Source: Prochlorococcus sp. AG-355-G23
GTDB taxonomy: Bacteria > Cyanobacteriota > Cyanobacteriia > PCC-6307 > Cyanobiaceae
Assembly: GCA_003278765.1 (NCBI GenBank)
Contig: QCDK01000008.1
Location: forward strand, 1 to 36,354
DNA: 36,354 nt
Direction: 5' to 3'
Position 1 is the stretch's first letter, and every line of letters starts with the position of its first letter. The position numbers were made by a program, and so were the translations under genes. Under the pieces are notes generated by a model. The model had not been told where the DNA came from. It did not search any database and was given only the letters and a program-made list of their open reading frames with translations. Shown here piece after piece: positions 6,228-15,995 of the stretch.

Positions 6228-8531
6228 ATGACCATCAGCCCACCAGAAAGTGGAGAAAAAAACAAAAAAGTTTTGGAAGACCCTGTAAAGGCCGATCCAA
6301 GACCTATTGATTTTGCCAAATTAGATAAGCCAGGATTCTGGTCAAGTAAATTATCTAAAGGTCCGAAAACTACAACTTGGATCTGGAATTTGCATGCTGA
6401 TGCACATGATTTTGACGTGCATACAGGCGATGCTGAAGAAGCAACAAGAAAAATCTTTTCAGCTCATTTTGGACATCTTGCAGTCATTTTTATATGGATG
6501 AGTGCAGCATTTTTCCATGGAGCAAGATTTTCTAATTACTCAGGTTGGTTAGCTGATCCAACTCATGTCAAACCAGGAGCTCAGCAAGTATGGGCAATTG
6601 TTGGTCAAGAAATGCTTAATGCTGACCTTGGTGCTAACTACAACGGTATTCAAATTAGTTCAGGAATATTCCACATGTGGCGAGCATGGGGAATTACTAA
6701 TGAGAGTGAACTTATGGCTTTAGCAATAGGTGCTGTAGTAATGGCGGCACTTATGCTTCATGCTGGAATTTTTCATTATCACAAAGCAGCTCCAAAAATG
6801 GAGTGGTTTCAAGATATCGAGTCTATGCTTAACCACCACATAGCTGGTTTAGTAGGTTTAGGATCATTAGCGTGGGCTGGCCATTGTATTCATATCGGAG
6901 CTCCTACTGCAGCTCTCTTAGATGCAATTGATGCAGGCTCTCCTTTAGTTATTAATGGAAAAGAAATAGCAACAATTGCAGATATGCCTATGCCGCATCA
7001 ACTCTGCGATCCACAAATTATCGGTCAGATATTTCCAGGATTAGCAAGTGGTACAGGTAATTTCTTTAGTTTAAATTGGTTAGCTTTCTCAGACTTCCTT
7101 ACTTTCAAAGGTGGACTTAACCCTGTGACAGGAAGCTTGTGGATGACTGATGTTTCACATCATCATCTAGCTTTTGGTGTAATAGCGATAATAGGTGGTC
7201 ATATGTACAGAACCAATTACGGTATTGGTCATAGTATGAAAGAAATATTAGATTCACAACAAGGAGACCCAATATTATTCCCAGCCCCTAAAGGTCATCA
7301 AGGTCTTTTTGAGTTCATGGCAGAAAGTAGACATGCTCAGCTATCAGTAAACCTAGCGATGCTTGGATCTATAAGTATACTTGTATCTCATCACATGTAT
7401 GCGATGCCTCCATATCCTTATATAGCTACTGACTATATGACGGTTCTTGGATTATTTACCCATCACATGTGGATAGGTGGATTATTCATAGTAGGAGCAG
7501 GTGCGCATGCTGGAATTGCAATGGTTAGAGATTACGATCCAGCAAAACATATTGATAATGTATTAGACAGAATTCTTAAGGCAAGAGATGCATTAATCAG
7601 TCACTTGAACTGGGTTTGTATGTGGTTAGGATTCCATAGTTTTGGACTCTATATTCACAACGATACTATGAGAGCTTTGGGTAGACCCCAAGATATGTTT
7701 AGTGATTCTGCTATCCAACTTCAGCCAATCTTTGCTCAATGGGTACAGAGTATTCAAGCATCTGCTGTTGGGACTTCCCTTTTAGCAGGTACTGCAGAAG
7801 CTTTACCTCACAAAGCTTTAAGTGAAGTCTTTAATGGAAGTTTAGTAGAAGTTGGTGGAAAGGTAGCTATAGCGCCAATTCCACTAGGGACTGCTGATTT
7901 AATGATTCATCATATTCATGCTTTCCAAATCCATGTAACTGTTTTGATACTTCTTAAAGGAGTTCTTTATGCAAGAAGCTCAAGGTTGATTCCTGACAAA
8001 GCTTCTTTAGGATTTAGATTCCCTTGTGATGGTCCTGGAAGAGGTGGTACATGTCAAGTTTCTTCATGGGATCACGTTTTCTTAGCTCTCTTCTGGATGT
8101 ATAACTGTTTATCAATAGTTATTTTCCACTTCTCTTGGAAAATGCAGAGTGATGTTTGGGGACTGACTGGTGGTAATTTTGCACAAAGTTCAATTACTAT
8201 CAATGGGTGGTTGAGAGATTTCCTTTGGGCTCAAGCTTCTCAAGTATTAACAAGCTATGGTCAATCAATAAGCATGTACGGTTTGATGTTCTTGGGAGCT
8301 CACTTTATATGGGCGTTCAGTTTAATGTTCCTCTTCAGTGGAAGAGGATACTGGCAAGAATTGTTCGAATCAATTGTTTGGGCACACAATAAATTAAAGG
8401 TTGCACCAACCATTCAACCTCGAGCTCTTTCTATTACTCAGGGACGTGCAGTAGGTGTTACACACTTCCTTGTAGGTGGTATAGCTACGACATGGGCCTT
8501 CTTCCATGCTCGCCTTTTCGGGCTGGGCTAA
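6228..8531 (+). CDS. psaA: Photosystem I P700 chlorophyll a apoprotein A1
   Basis: PsaA is one half of the reaction-centre heterodimer in thylakoid membranes, binding P700, most antenna chlorophylls and, with PsaB, the FX [4Fe-4S] cluster. The 767-aa protein has eleven membrane spans rich in histidine ligands, such as [20 protein letters not shown] and [12 protein letters not shown]. The FX ligands are C600 and C609 in [12 protein letters not shown]. It starts [14 protein letters not shown], typical of the family. The stop is followed after 27 bp by psaB, so the two form one operon. Confidence 0.99.
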   Translation: MTISPPESGEKNKKVLEDPVKADPRPIDFAKLDKPGFWSSKLSKGPKTTTWIWNLHADAHDFDVHTGDAEEATRKIFSAHFGHLAVIFIWMSAAFFHGARFSNYSGWLADPTHVKPGAQQVWAIVGQEMLNADLGANYNGIQISSGIFHMWRAWGITNESELMALAIGAVVMAALMLHAGIFHYHKAAPKMEWFQDIESMLNHHIAGLVGLGSLAWAGHCIHIGAPTAALLDAIDAGSPLVINGKEIATIADMPMPHQLCDPQIIGQIFPGLASGTGNFFSLNWLAFSDFLTFKGGLNPVTGSLWMTDVSHHHLAFGVIAIIGGHMYRTNYGIGHSMKEILDSQQGDPILFPAPKGHQGLFEFMAESRHAQLSVNLAMLGSISILVSHHMYAMPPYPYIATDYMTVLGLFTHHMWIGGLFIVGAGAHAGIAMVRDYDPAKHIDNVLDRILKARDALISHLNWVCMWLGFHSFGLYIHNDTMRALGRPQDMFSDSAIQLQPIFAQWVQSIQASAVGTSLLAGTAEALPHKALSEVFNGSLVEVGGKVAIAPIPLGTADLMIHHIHAFQIHVTVLILLKGVLYARSSRLIPDKASLGFRFPCDGPGRGGTCQVSSWDHVFLALFWMYNCLSIVIFHFSWKMQSDVWGLTGGNFAQSSITINGWLRDFLWAQASQVLTSYGQSISMYGLMFLGAHFIWAFSLMFLFSGRGYWQELFESIVWAHNKLKVAPTIQPRALSITQGRAVGVTHFLVGGIATTWAFFHARLFGLG

Positions 8532-8558
8532 TAACCTGAACTTCACCTTTTTAATTCA

Positions 8559-10787
8559 ATGGCAACAAAATTTCCATCATTTAACCAGGGTCTAGCTCAG
8601 GACCCCACAACCCGACGAATATGGTACGGAATAGCTACCGCTCATGACTTTGAAAGTCATGACGGTATGACAGAAGAAAAACTTTATCAGAAGCTATTCT
8701 CTACACATTTTGGACATCTAGCAATAATTGCTCTCTGGGTAGCCGGTAACTTATTTCATATTGCTTGGCAAGGTAATTTTGAGCAATTTGTACTAGATCC
8801 AACTCATGTCCGTCCTATAGCTCATGCTATTTGGGACCCTCATTTTGGATCTGGCATAACAGAAGCAATGACACAAGCTGGAGCAAGCGGTCCAGTAAAC
8901 ATCGCTTATTCAGGTCTCTACCATTGGTGGTACACAATTGGAATGAGAACTAACGAGCAACTCTTCCAAGCTTCAATATTTATGAGTATTTTGGCTTGTT
9001 GGACTCTATTTGCTGGTTGGTTACACTTACAGCCAAAATTCAGACCTTCTTTAGCTTGGTTTAAAAATGCAGAGTCAAGATTAAATCATCATTTAGCTGT
9101 CTTATTTGGTTTTAGTAGTATCGCTTGGACAGGCCATTTGGTTCATGTTGCTATACCTGAATCAAGAGGTCAGCATGTAGGTTGGGATAACTGGTTAACA
9201 GTTCTTCCTCACCCTGCAGGATTAGCTCCTTTCTTTACTTTAAACTGGGGAGCTTATGCCCAAAATCCTGATTCTTTAGATCAAGTATTTGGAACAGCTG
9301 AAGGAGCTGGAACAGCAATATTTACTTTCTTAGGCGGTCTTCATCCTCAAAGTGAAGCATTATGGCTTACAGATATTGCGCATCACCATATTGCAATTGG
9401 AACAGTTTTTGTAATTGCTGGTCATATGTATAGAAATACTTTTGGTATTGGTCATAGCCTGAAAGAAATTACAGAAGCTCATAATACAAGACATCCTAAT
9501 GATCCTCATAAAGGTAGTTTTGGAATTAACCACGATGGAATATATGAAACTGTAAATAATTCATTACACTTCCAACTTGGATTAGCATTAGCATCCCTTG
9601 GAGTAGCAACTTCTCTTGTAGCTCAACATATGGGTGCACTTCCTTCTTACGCTTTTATCGCTAGGGACTACACTACACAATCTGCTTTATATAGTCATCA
9701 TCAGTACATAGCAATGTTCTTGATGGTTGGTGCTTTCGCACACGGAGCTATTTTCTTTGTAAGAGATTATGACCCAGAATTAAATAAAGATAATGTTTTG
9801 GCAAGAGTTCTTGGAACAAAGGAAGCTTTGATAAGCCATCTTAGTTGGGTAACAATGCTGCTTGGTTTCCATACTCTAGGAATTTATGTTCATAACGACG
9901 TTGTTGTAGCTTTTGGTAATCCTGAAAAGCAAATTCTAATTGAGCCAGTATTTGCTCAATTTGTTCAAGCTGCTCAGGGTAAAATGATGTACGGCTTTAA
10001 TGCTTTATTATCTGATCCAACAAGTTCAGCAAGTCTCGCTGCTAATTCATTGCCAGGTAATCACTACTGGATGGATTTGATCAATAGACAAGATGCATTA
10101 AGTGCTTTCTTACCTATCGGTCCTGCAGATTTCTTAGTTCACCATGCTATTGCTTTAGGTCTTCATACAACCGCTTTAATACTTATCAAAGGAGCACTTG
10201 ATGCTAGAGGAACAAAATTAATTCCTGATAAGAAAGATTTAGGTTATGCATTCCCTTGCGATGGTCCTGGACGTGGAGGTACTTGTGATAGTTCATCTTG
10301 GGACGCTATGTACTTAGCTATGTTCTGGGCATTAAATTTATTAGCATGGGTAACTTTCTACTGGCATTGGAAACACCTAGCAATTTGGCAGGGTAACGTA
10401 GCACAATTTAACGAATCAGGAACTTATCTAATGGGTTGGTTCAGAGATTATCTCTGGTTAAACTCTGCTCAACTTATTAATGGATATAATCCATTTGGAG
10501 TAAATTCACTATCTCCTTGGGCTTGGATGTTCCTATTCGGTCACTTAGTTTGGGCTACTGGTTTCATGTTCCTAATATCATGGCGTGGTTACTGGCAAGA
10601 ATTAATTGAAACATTAGTTTGGGCACATCAGCGTACACCAATTGCTAACCTTGTTGGCTGGAGAGATAAGCCAGTTGCACTTTCAATTGTTCAAGCTAGA
10701 TTAGTTGGACTAGCACATTTCACTATTGGAAACATACTTACATTTGGGGCATTTGTTATCGCATCCACTTCAGGTAAGTTTGGTTAA
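8559..10787 (+). CDS. psaB: Photosystem I P700 chlorophyll a apoprotein A2
   Basis: PsaB is the partner of PsaA. The 742-aa protein starts [16 protein letters not shown] and has the same eleven-span plan. The FX ligands are C567 and C576 in [18 protein letters not shown]. Histidine-rich chlorophyll ligands are seen in [14 protein letters not shown] and [10 protein letters not shown]. Co-transcribed behind psaA, the operon ends at the intrinsic terminator at 10806-10834. Nothing in it looks truncated or unusual. Confidence 0.99.
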
Positions 10788-10805
10788 ATTTTACTTAAAT
10801 AATTT

Positions 10806-10834
10806 AAATCACCACGTTTGTGGTGATTTTTTTT
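10806..10834 (+). terminator. Rho-independent terminator of psaAB
   Basis: AAATCACCAC (10806-10815) pairs perfectly with GTGGTGATTT (10820-10829) around a GTTT loop. A run of eight T (10827-10834) overlaps the end of the stem. It lies 19 bp after the psaB stop and is the clearest terminator in the window. Confidence 0.9.
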
Positions 10835-10890
10835 GTTTAATTTTAATGCTCTAAATTAAGTTAAAATTGTGTAATTATTATTAGATATAA

Positions 10891-11853
10891 ATGTCAGATA
10901 TAAAACAATTAATTTCTATTATCGTCCCTGTTTTCAATGAAAGCGAGAGTATTGGTCTTTTATTGGATGAAGTTATAAATGTAATGTCATCTCATAAATT
11001 TAATTTTGAATTGATTGTTGTAAATGATGGTTCTACAGATAATACTCATCAAGTATTAAAGCAACTAACTCTCAAAATTAAAGAATTGTCAGTAATTTCC
11101 CTTCGCAAAAATTATGGTCAAACTGCTGCAATGTCAGCTGGCTTTGATAATTCTAAGGGCGATATTGTTATTACTTTGGATGGTGATTTACAGAATGATC
11201 CAAATGATATTCCTTTATTAATTTCAGAAATTAATAATGGTTATGATTTGGTTTGTGGTTGGAGGTTTGATAGAAAAGATAAATTAATTAATAGAAAGAT
11301 ACCATCAAAAATAGCGAATAAGTTGATAGCTCATGTAACAGGTTTGAAGTTGCATGACTATGGTTGCTCATTAAAAGCGTTTAAGAAAGAAATAATAAAA
11401 GATATAAAGTTATATGGCGAACTTCACAGGTTTTTGCCCGTTTTAGCAAATATTGAAGGTGCAAGAATCAAAGAAATTAAAGTAAATCATAGGAGCAGGC
11501 AATATGGATCTAGTAAATATGGAATTGATAGAACTTTTAGAGTTTTAATGGATTTACTAACTGTTTGGTTTATGACTAAATTTTTAACAAGACCGATGTA
11601 TGGATTTGGTTTTGTTGGAATTATAAGCATTTTCTTTAGCCTTGCGATAAGTTCTTATTTAATAGTTTTAAAAATAATGGGTGAGGATATTGGAAATCGT
11701 CCGTTGCTGATGTTTGCATTAATATTAGGAATTGCTGGTGTTCAATTATTTAGCTTTGGATTGTTGAGTGAACTTTTAATTAGGACATATCATGAAAGTC
11801 AAAGTCGTCCAATTTACAGAATTAGATCAATAAACAGTGCTAAACAAAATTAA
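10891..11853 (+). CDS. GT2 family membrane glycosyltransferase (DPM1/GtrB-like)
   Basis: The 320-aa protein has an N-terminal GT-A domain (about residues 7-230). It contains SIIVPVFNES, VVNDGSTDNT and the metal-binding DGD at 97-99 in ITLDGDLQNDP. Two C-terminal membrane spans follow (roughly 235-260 and 272-295). This plan is typical of polyprenyl-phosphate sugar transferases (dolichol-phosphate mannose synthase, GtrB/ArnC-like), which load a sugar onto a lipid carrier. The donor sugar cannot be told. It has its own upstream region after the psaAB terminator and is convergent, 4 bp apart, with the next minus-strand gene. Confidence 0.9.
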   Translation: MSDIKQLISIIVPVFNESESIGLLLDEVINVMSSHKFNFELIVVNDGSTDNTHQVLKQLTLKIKELSVISLRKNYGQTAAMSAGFDNSKGDIVITLDGDLQNDPNDIPLLISEINNGYDLVCGWRFDRKDKLINRKIPSKIANKLIAHVTGLKLHDYGCSLKAFKKEIIKDIKLYGELHRFLPVLANIEGARIKEIKVNHRSRQYGSSKYGIDRTFRVLMDLLTVWFMTKFLTRPMYGFGFVGIISIFFSLAISSYLIVLKIMGEDIGNRPLLMFALILGIAGVQLFSFGLLSELLIRTYHESQSRPIYRIRSINSAKQN

Positions 11854-11857
11854 TTGT

Positions 11858-12250
11858 TTACTTGAACTGTCTTATTAATAAAGCTGAAATTTCAACTACT
11901 TCAGGAGAAATATCTCTTAAGCCTTTTCGTAAAATTGGTAATGTTGATTTATCAGCCAATTCTTCCGCAATTTTTAATGCCTTTAATTTATTTTCTGTAT
12001 CACCCTGAAAAAGACTAATCATTTTATTTCTTTGAGAATTTTTATAAAATATTGAGTACTTTTTTTCTTCGTGATTGTATAAATAACTATTTTTTTTAGA
12101 TAAAAATTTATTATTACTTTTTTTATTTTTCTTTAATTTCATAGAAATTAAATTGCTTTGATTTATTAACTTTTTAAAGCTTCTTTTTTTAAAAACTAGC
12201 AGTAATATTCCTATAAAAATAATAAGTAAAATTGCGAAAAAATTTAACAT
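11858..12250 (-). CDS. Small membrane-anchored protein with a HEAT-like C-terminus, unknown function
   Basis: The 130-aa product has one N-terminal membrane helix (residues about 3-20, FFAILLIIFIGILLLVF). A strongly basic Lys/Asn-rich linker follows (about 22-60). The C-terminal 50 residues (KLKALKIAEELADKSTLPIL, then GLRDISPEVVEISALL) look like one or two HEAT-type helical repeats. The gene is likely real because it has a coherent domain plan and fits tightly between its neighbours. Function is unknown. Confidence 0.7.
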   Translation of the reverse strand: MLNFFAILLIIFIGILLLVFKKRSFKKLINQSNLISMKLKKNKKSNNKFLSKKNSYLYNHEEKKYSIFYKNSQRNKMISLFQGDTENKLKALKIAEELADKSTLPILRKGLRDISPEVVEISALLIRQFK

Positions 12251-12308
12251 GTAAAAAGTTAATAATTTTTATATCATCCAGTAATAAAATTAACATTATT
12301 TCGCTTAT

Positions 12309-12324
12309 AAATACTAAAGTATTT
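12309..12324. promoter_or_regulatory. Dyad over the putative -10 of psaI-psaL
   Basis: AAATACT-AA-AGTATTT is a perfect 7-bp inverted repeat. It overlaps a candidate -10 (TATAAA, 12307-12312) and lies 18 bp before the psaI ATG. It could be an operator for the psaI-psaL unit; AT-rich chance is also possible. Confidence 0.35.
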
Positions 12325-12342
12325 AAAGATGTTTAAAGAACT

Positions 12343-12456
12343 ATGCCATCTGATTTACCAAGTCTTTTACCCTCAATTTTTGTTCCATTAATTGGTATAG
12401 CAATGCCTGCTGTTTTTATTGTATTGATTGGAAGATTAATTACAGCAACTGAATAA
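12343..12456 (+). CDS. psaI: Photosystem I reaction centre subunit VIII
   Basis: The 37-aa protein reads MPSDLPSLLPSIFVPLIGIA and then continues as a single membrane helix ending GRLITATE. PsaI sits beside PsaL in photosystem I and helps trimer formation. The recognisable start, one hydrophobic span and position 27 bp before psaL support the call. It is easily missed because of its size. Confidence 0.95.
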   Translation: MPSDLPSLLPSIFVPLIGIAMPAVFIVLIGRLITATE

Positions 12457-12483
12457 ATTATCAAAAACTAAACTATTAAAAAA

Positions 12484-13083
12484 ATGAGCGACTTTCAAAA
12501 ATCATTCTCTGAATCAACAAGTTCTATTAAGTTCGATGAGAAATACATAGATACTTCTGTACAACCAAATGATATTGGGGTAGCAGAACAATGGGCAGTA
12601 AAAACAGTTGCTGATCCTTGTGTTGGTAATTTAGCTACTCCAGTTAATAGTGGTTATTTTACAAAAGCCTTTATAAATAATTTACCTTTTTATAGAGAAG
12701 GTATTTCCCCTAATTTTAGAGGTTTAGAAACTGGAGCAGCTTTTGGATATCTTCTATACGGACCTTTTACCATGACTGGCCCATTAAGAAATTCTGAATT
12801 TGCTCTAACAGCTGGACTTCTCGCTACTATTGGAGCTGTTCATATTTTGACAGCACTTTTTGTTCTATACAATGCACCTGGTAAAGCACCTAATGTTCAA
12901 CCTCCAGATGCGACTGTTAATAATCCGCCAAAGGACTTATTTACAAGAGCTGGTTGGGCTGATTTTACAAGTGGATTTTGGTTAGGAGGATGTGGAGGAG
13001 CTGTTTTTGCTTGGTTACTTGTTGGGACATTACACTTAGATACCATAATGCCAATCATTAAAAATATTTGGACTGCTGGTTAA
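12484..13083 (+). CDS. psaL: Photosystem I reaction centre subunit XI
   Basis: PsaL is the membrane subunit at the trimer interface of photosystem I. The 199-aa product is longer than the usual 150-160 aa because of an N-terminal extension of about 35 residues before [20 protein letters not shown]. Membrane spans follow at about 82-100 ([13 protein letters not shown]), 105-130 and 160-185 ([18 protein letters not shown]). It lies in an operon with psaI just upstream. Confidence 0.97.
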   Translation: MSDFQKSFSESTSSIKFDEKYIDTSVQPNDIGVAEQWAVKTVADPCVGNLATPVNSGYFTKAFINNLPFYREGISPNFRGLETGAAFGYLLYGPFTMTGPLRNSEFALTAGLLATIGAVHILTALFVLYNAPGKAPNVQPPDATVNNPPKDLFTRAGWADFTSGFWLGGCGGAVFAWLLVGTLHLDTIMPIIKNIWTAG

Positions 13084-13147
13084 TTTCCAAATAAAAAAAT
13101 AAGTAATATTTTAATTTAATTTAAAATTTAAAGTTGAGCTATATTAA

Positions 13148-13906
13148 TTAACGTATAGTCCGGTCCCATCTATAATTTCTAACTACTCTCCCTGCTGAAA
13201 TTAGTTTAGATTTATAATGCAATGAGATTTTATCATTACCCTTTTTTAGGGTATCTAAACCTATTCCATTTCTGCCAAAATCCTTTCCAGAGCTATGGTA
13301 ATAGAATCCGTTCCCTTTGTAGATTCCAATATGATCACATTTTTTTTTATTTCCAAAAAATAAAAGATCGCCAGGCCGTAAAGCCGCATACGATTCTTTG
13401 TAATAAAAAAGGTGCTTACAAAAACTTTTTATTTGACAAGAGTCTCGCGGTATATAAATTTGATGCTTTAAAAAAGCAGTCTGAATTAATCCAGAACAAT
13501 CAAAATTGGGTCCTAATGTACCTCCCCAAAGATATTCATTATTTAACTCAGATTGATCCTTGATCCATTTTAAAATTGAGTTAACTTTATCTTTTATAAA
13601 GAAGTGTTCATTTTCTAAAATGTTATTTTTTTTGAAATCGTATTTCTCAATAATTAATCCATCTAAATTTATCCAACAGACGTAACCATCTTCATATAGT
13701 TGAACTAGTATTCTTGAAAATTTATGGTTGTTTTGATAAATACTTGGATAAATAAGCCTAAAAATTCTATTTTTAAATATTTCAGTAACTAATTTATCTT
13801 CTGTTTCATTTTGATATCCCGAAATATTAACTTTTAATTGCCACCAAATAGTTTTTGAAAAATTAGTTTGTTTAAATAGTGAGATAGGATTTTTATAAAT
13901 TTCCAT
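13148..13906 (-). CDS. NlpC/P60 (C40) cysteine peptidase, cell-wall hydrolase-like
   Basis: The 252-aa protein has an N-terminal region (about 1-110) that could be an SH3-like domain (DGYVCWINLDGL) and a C-terminal NlpC/P60 domain. Catalytic Cys137 lies in PNFDCSGLIQ, His192 in CDHIGIY and a third polar site at His204 (YYHSSG). LRPGDLLFFG at 177-186 is the usual family signature. Such enzymes cut D-glutamyl-diaminopimelate links in peptidoglycan. No signal peptide is visible. The start codon is 3 bp from that of the divergent serine hydrolase gene. Confidence 0.88.
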   Translation of the reverse strand: MEIYKNPISLFKQTNFSKTIWWQLKVNISGYQNETEDKLVTEIFKNRIFRLIYPSIYQNNHKFSRILVQLYEDGYVCWINLDGLIIEKYDFKKNNILENEHFFIKDKVNSILKWIKDQSELNNEYLWGGTLGPNFDCSGLIQTAFLKHQIYIPRDSCQIKSFCKHLFYYKESYAALRPGDLLFFGNKKKCDHIGIYKGNGFYYHSSGKDFGRNGIGLDTLKKGNDKISLHYKSKLISAGRVVRNYRWDRTIR

Positions 13907-13909
13907 TCA

Positions 13910-14818
13910 ATGTCCTTTTACTATTTAAGTCAAGAGATGGGGCTAGCCTTAAATGATATTTTAAGGAAAGTATGCTCTTATGATAAAGATTTTTCAAGAG
14001 AAGATATTTCGATAACTTGGATTAATTATAAAAGTGAAAATAATAGTGTATTTAAAGGTTTTGGAACTGGCATTAATAACAAAAAAATGGTTTACCCTGC
14101 CAGCATAGTCAAGTTAGTTTATGGCCTCGCTGCATTTTATTGGATTAAAAAAGGAAGTTTATTATTATCAGATGAAATTATTGATGCTGTAGGGAAAATG
14201 TTATCTTTCTCCAGTAATAATGCAACAAGCTTTTTAATTGATTTACTTACTGGAACAACAAGTGGACCTCGTATTGAAGGCGAAATATGGGAAAATTGGA
14301 AATACCAAAGAAGTATAATAAATGATTGGCTACATGATTTAAATTGGGAAGCATTGGTTGGAATAAATTGCTGTCAGAAGACTTGGGATGATGGACCATT
14401 TGGTCGTGAGAAAGAATTTTATGGATATGATAATAAAAATAGAAATATTATGAACTCTGATTCAGCTGCAAGGGTTTTGGAGGAAATTATGATTCATATT
14501 GATTATCGAGAAAATAATTTAAATTTGCGAAGTTTTTTAAAAAGAAATTTAAATAAAGTTGTTCTTAAAAAAGATTCTCTTAATCAAATAGATGGTTTTT
14601 TGGGTGAAGGATTACCAGAAAGCATTAATCTTTGGAGTAAAGCAGGCTTAATGTCTGAAGTTAGACATGATTCAGCTTGGTGGATTAATAATCAATATCT
14701 ACAAACTTTATTAGTAGTTTTTTGTAATGGAGAAAAATATTCCAAAGATTCTTCCCTTTTACCGTTTATAGCAAAAGAAGTATACGATTTTAATAAGAGA
14801 TATACTATTGAAGGCTAA
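13910..14818 (+). CDS. Serine hydrolase of the beta-lactamase class A / SxxK family
   Basis: The 302-aa protein has a likely catalytic SxxK at S65-I-V-K68 (YPASIVKLVYG), an SxN-like element near 101-104 (SFSSNNATSF) and KAG in SKAGLMSEVRHD in place of the usual KTG. This fits the beta-lactamase2/D-Ala-D-Ala peptidase-like group. There is no clear signal peptide. With the ATG at 13910 the gene nearly touches the divergent NlpC/P60 gene; Met10 (13937) is an alternative start that would leave room for a promoter. The stop overlaps the stop of the next minus-strand gene by 4 bp (CTAA). Confidence 0.8.
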   Translation: MSFYYLSQEMGLALNDILRKVCSYDKDFSREDISITWINYKSENNSVFKGFGTGINNKKMVYPASIVKLVYGLAAFYWIKKGSLLLSDEIIDAVGKMLSFSSNNATSFLIDLLTGTTSGPRIEGEIWENWKYQRSIINDWLHDLNWEALVGINCCQKTWDDGPFGREKEFYGYDNKNRNIMNSDSAARVLEEIMIHIDYRENNLNLRSFLKRNLNKVVLKKDSLNQIDGFLGEGLPESINLWSKAGLMSEVRHDSAWWINNQYLQTLLVVFCNGEKYSKDSSLLPFIAKEVYDFNKRYTIEG

Positions 14819-15027
14819 AGTGAATCTTCTAAGAAATTAGAATCTAATTTGTCAGTATATGCTTCATAAGGAAGCATCATTACTTCTTCAGAATCTAAAT
14901 CATTGATAATCCATTCTCTATATTCTGCTAACAAACTTTTTCTATCTTCATCATCTAATTCATAAATACGCAATGCGGTATCTTTAAAATTTTCTTTTAT
15001 TAAATTTTCAATTTCTTTCTTCATCAT
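14815..15027 (-). CDS. Small acidic protein of unknown function
   Basis: The 70-aa product is rich in Glu and Asp and predicted helical (KKEIENLIKENFKDTALRIY, then DDEDRKSLLAEYREW). It starts MMK, so either Met may be used. It begins one base after the stop of the recombinase homologue and is probably translated from the same mRNA. Its other end shares CTAA with the stop of the convergent serine hydrolase gene. Family not recognised. Confidence 0.65.
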   Translation of the reverse strand: MMKKEIENLIKENFKDTALRIYELDDEDRKSLLAEYREWIINDLDSEEVMMLPYEAYTDKLDSNFLEDSL

Positions 15028-15028
15028 T

Positions 15029-15715
15029 TTATGTTAATTCTCCCTCCAAAATCACTCTCCTAATTGTTGATAATGCAATTCCAGTTTGTGTTCTGATTGA
15101 TCGATATGAATATCCTTCATTACGCAATCTGATTACTAAAGATTCTTTTAAAGGACTTATTTTGGGCCTGCCTCCCAAATTATTTCCTGATAATTTTCTG
15201 CGTAATAGTTGTTCTTTTTTTCTTTCACCTAAACTTTTGTCTTCTAAATTATCTAATTCATATAAAATCTTAAAAATTGAAGAATTTGTATTAGAAGATT
15301 CAATAGCAGCAAAAAAACCAGTCAAAGTTCGCAATTTAATATCCTTATTAATAAGTTTATTTATTGTTATCAAACATTCTTTTTTATTTTTAAATGCTCG
15401 ATCAAGCTGAGTTATTATTAATTGATCGCCTTTTGATAAGGAATTTATGGCTTTATTGAGTTGGGGTTTGATTTCTTCATCTAAACTTATAAATTCAGAG
15501 AAAACTAAACTGCATCCCTCTTCCTTCAAAATTTTTATTTGCTCTTCTAAATATTCATATTCGTTATGAGTAGCTCTTGCATAACCTATTGCTTTAGATT
15601 TTTTATTTTTTTCCGATAATAAAATACGTTTTCTTTTAAATTTAAAATTCAATGTTTTATTATATATATTTTTTACTGTATCAAAAAATAATAAAAAAAA
15701 CACTTTTAAGTACAA
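15029..15715 (-). CDS. Serine-recombinase (resolvase/invertase) homologue with substituted active site
   Basis: Residues about 41-165 match the resolvase/invertase catalytic fold: KAIGYARATHNEYEYLEEQI, KGDQLIITQLDRAFK, LRTLTGFFAAI. Residues about 180-228 form a helix-turn-helix with GGRPK before it and SYRSIRTQTGIALSTIRRVI inside. Against gamma-delta resolvase and Gin, the nucleophile Ser10 aligns with Thr49, Arg45 with Lys83 and Arg71 with Lys109. Arg8, Asp67 and Arg68 are kept. The DNA-binding part looks intact, so the protein may act as a DNA-binding factor. The start is uncertain: 15715 is a TTG followed by an odd hydrophobic stretch, and another TTG at 15652 would give about 207 aa. It is followed immediately by the 70-aa gene. 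Confidence 0.8.
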   Translation of the reverse strand: MYLKVFFLLFFDTVKNIYNKTLNFKFKRKRILLSEKNKKSKAIGYARATHNEYEYLEEQIKILKEEGCSLVFSEFISLDEEIKPQLNKAINSLSKGDQLIITQLDRAFKNKKECLITINKLINKDIKLRTLTGFFAAIESSNTNSSIFKILYELDNLEDKSLGERKKEQLLRRKLSGNNLGGRPKISPLKESLVIRLRNEGYSYRSIRTQTGIALSTIRRVILEGELT

Positions 15716-15995
15716 AATACATCACTTATTCCAAAGTTCTAAGATTTATTTTAAAAATTAGGATGTTCTGATATCTGTATTAAAAATAACGTTATGAAAT
15801 CTGATTCAATTTTAGTTAATGAAACAAGAACGTTGTGTAACGAATAAATTTAACTAAGATTTTCTAAATTGCAGAAGGATTAGTTGAATTCATTTATTTA
15901 TTTACTTCTGTTGAATGAGCTTCGTTTTTGAAATTATAAATAGTTAATTCATCTTGTTTTTAGTAAAATAAAATTACAGGTCAAGAAGATTTAAT

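Noticed and set aside
15794..15847. 17-codon ATG frame upstream of lipA
   Set aside because: It has no ribosome-binding site and no recognisable protein pattern, and such short frames are expected by chance in AT-rich DNA.
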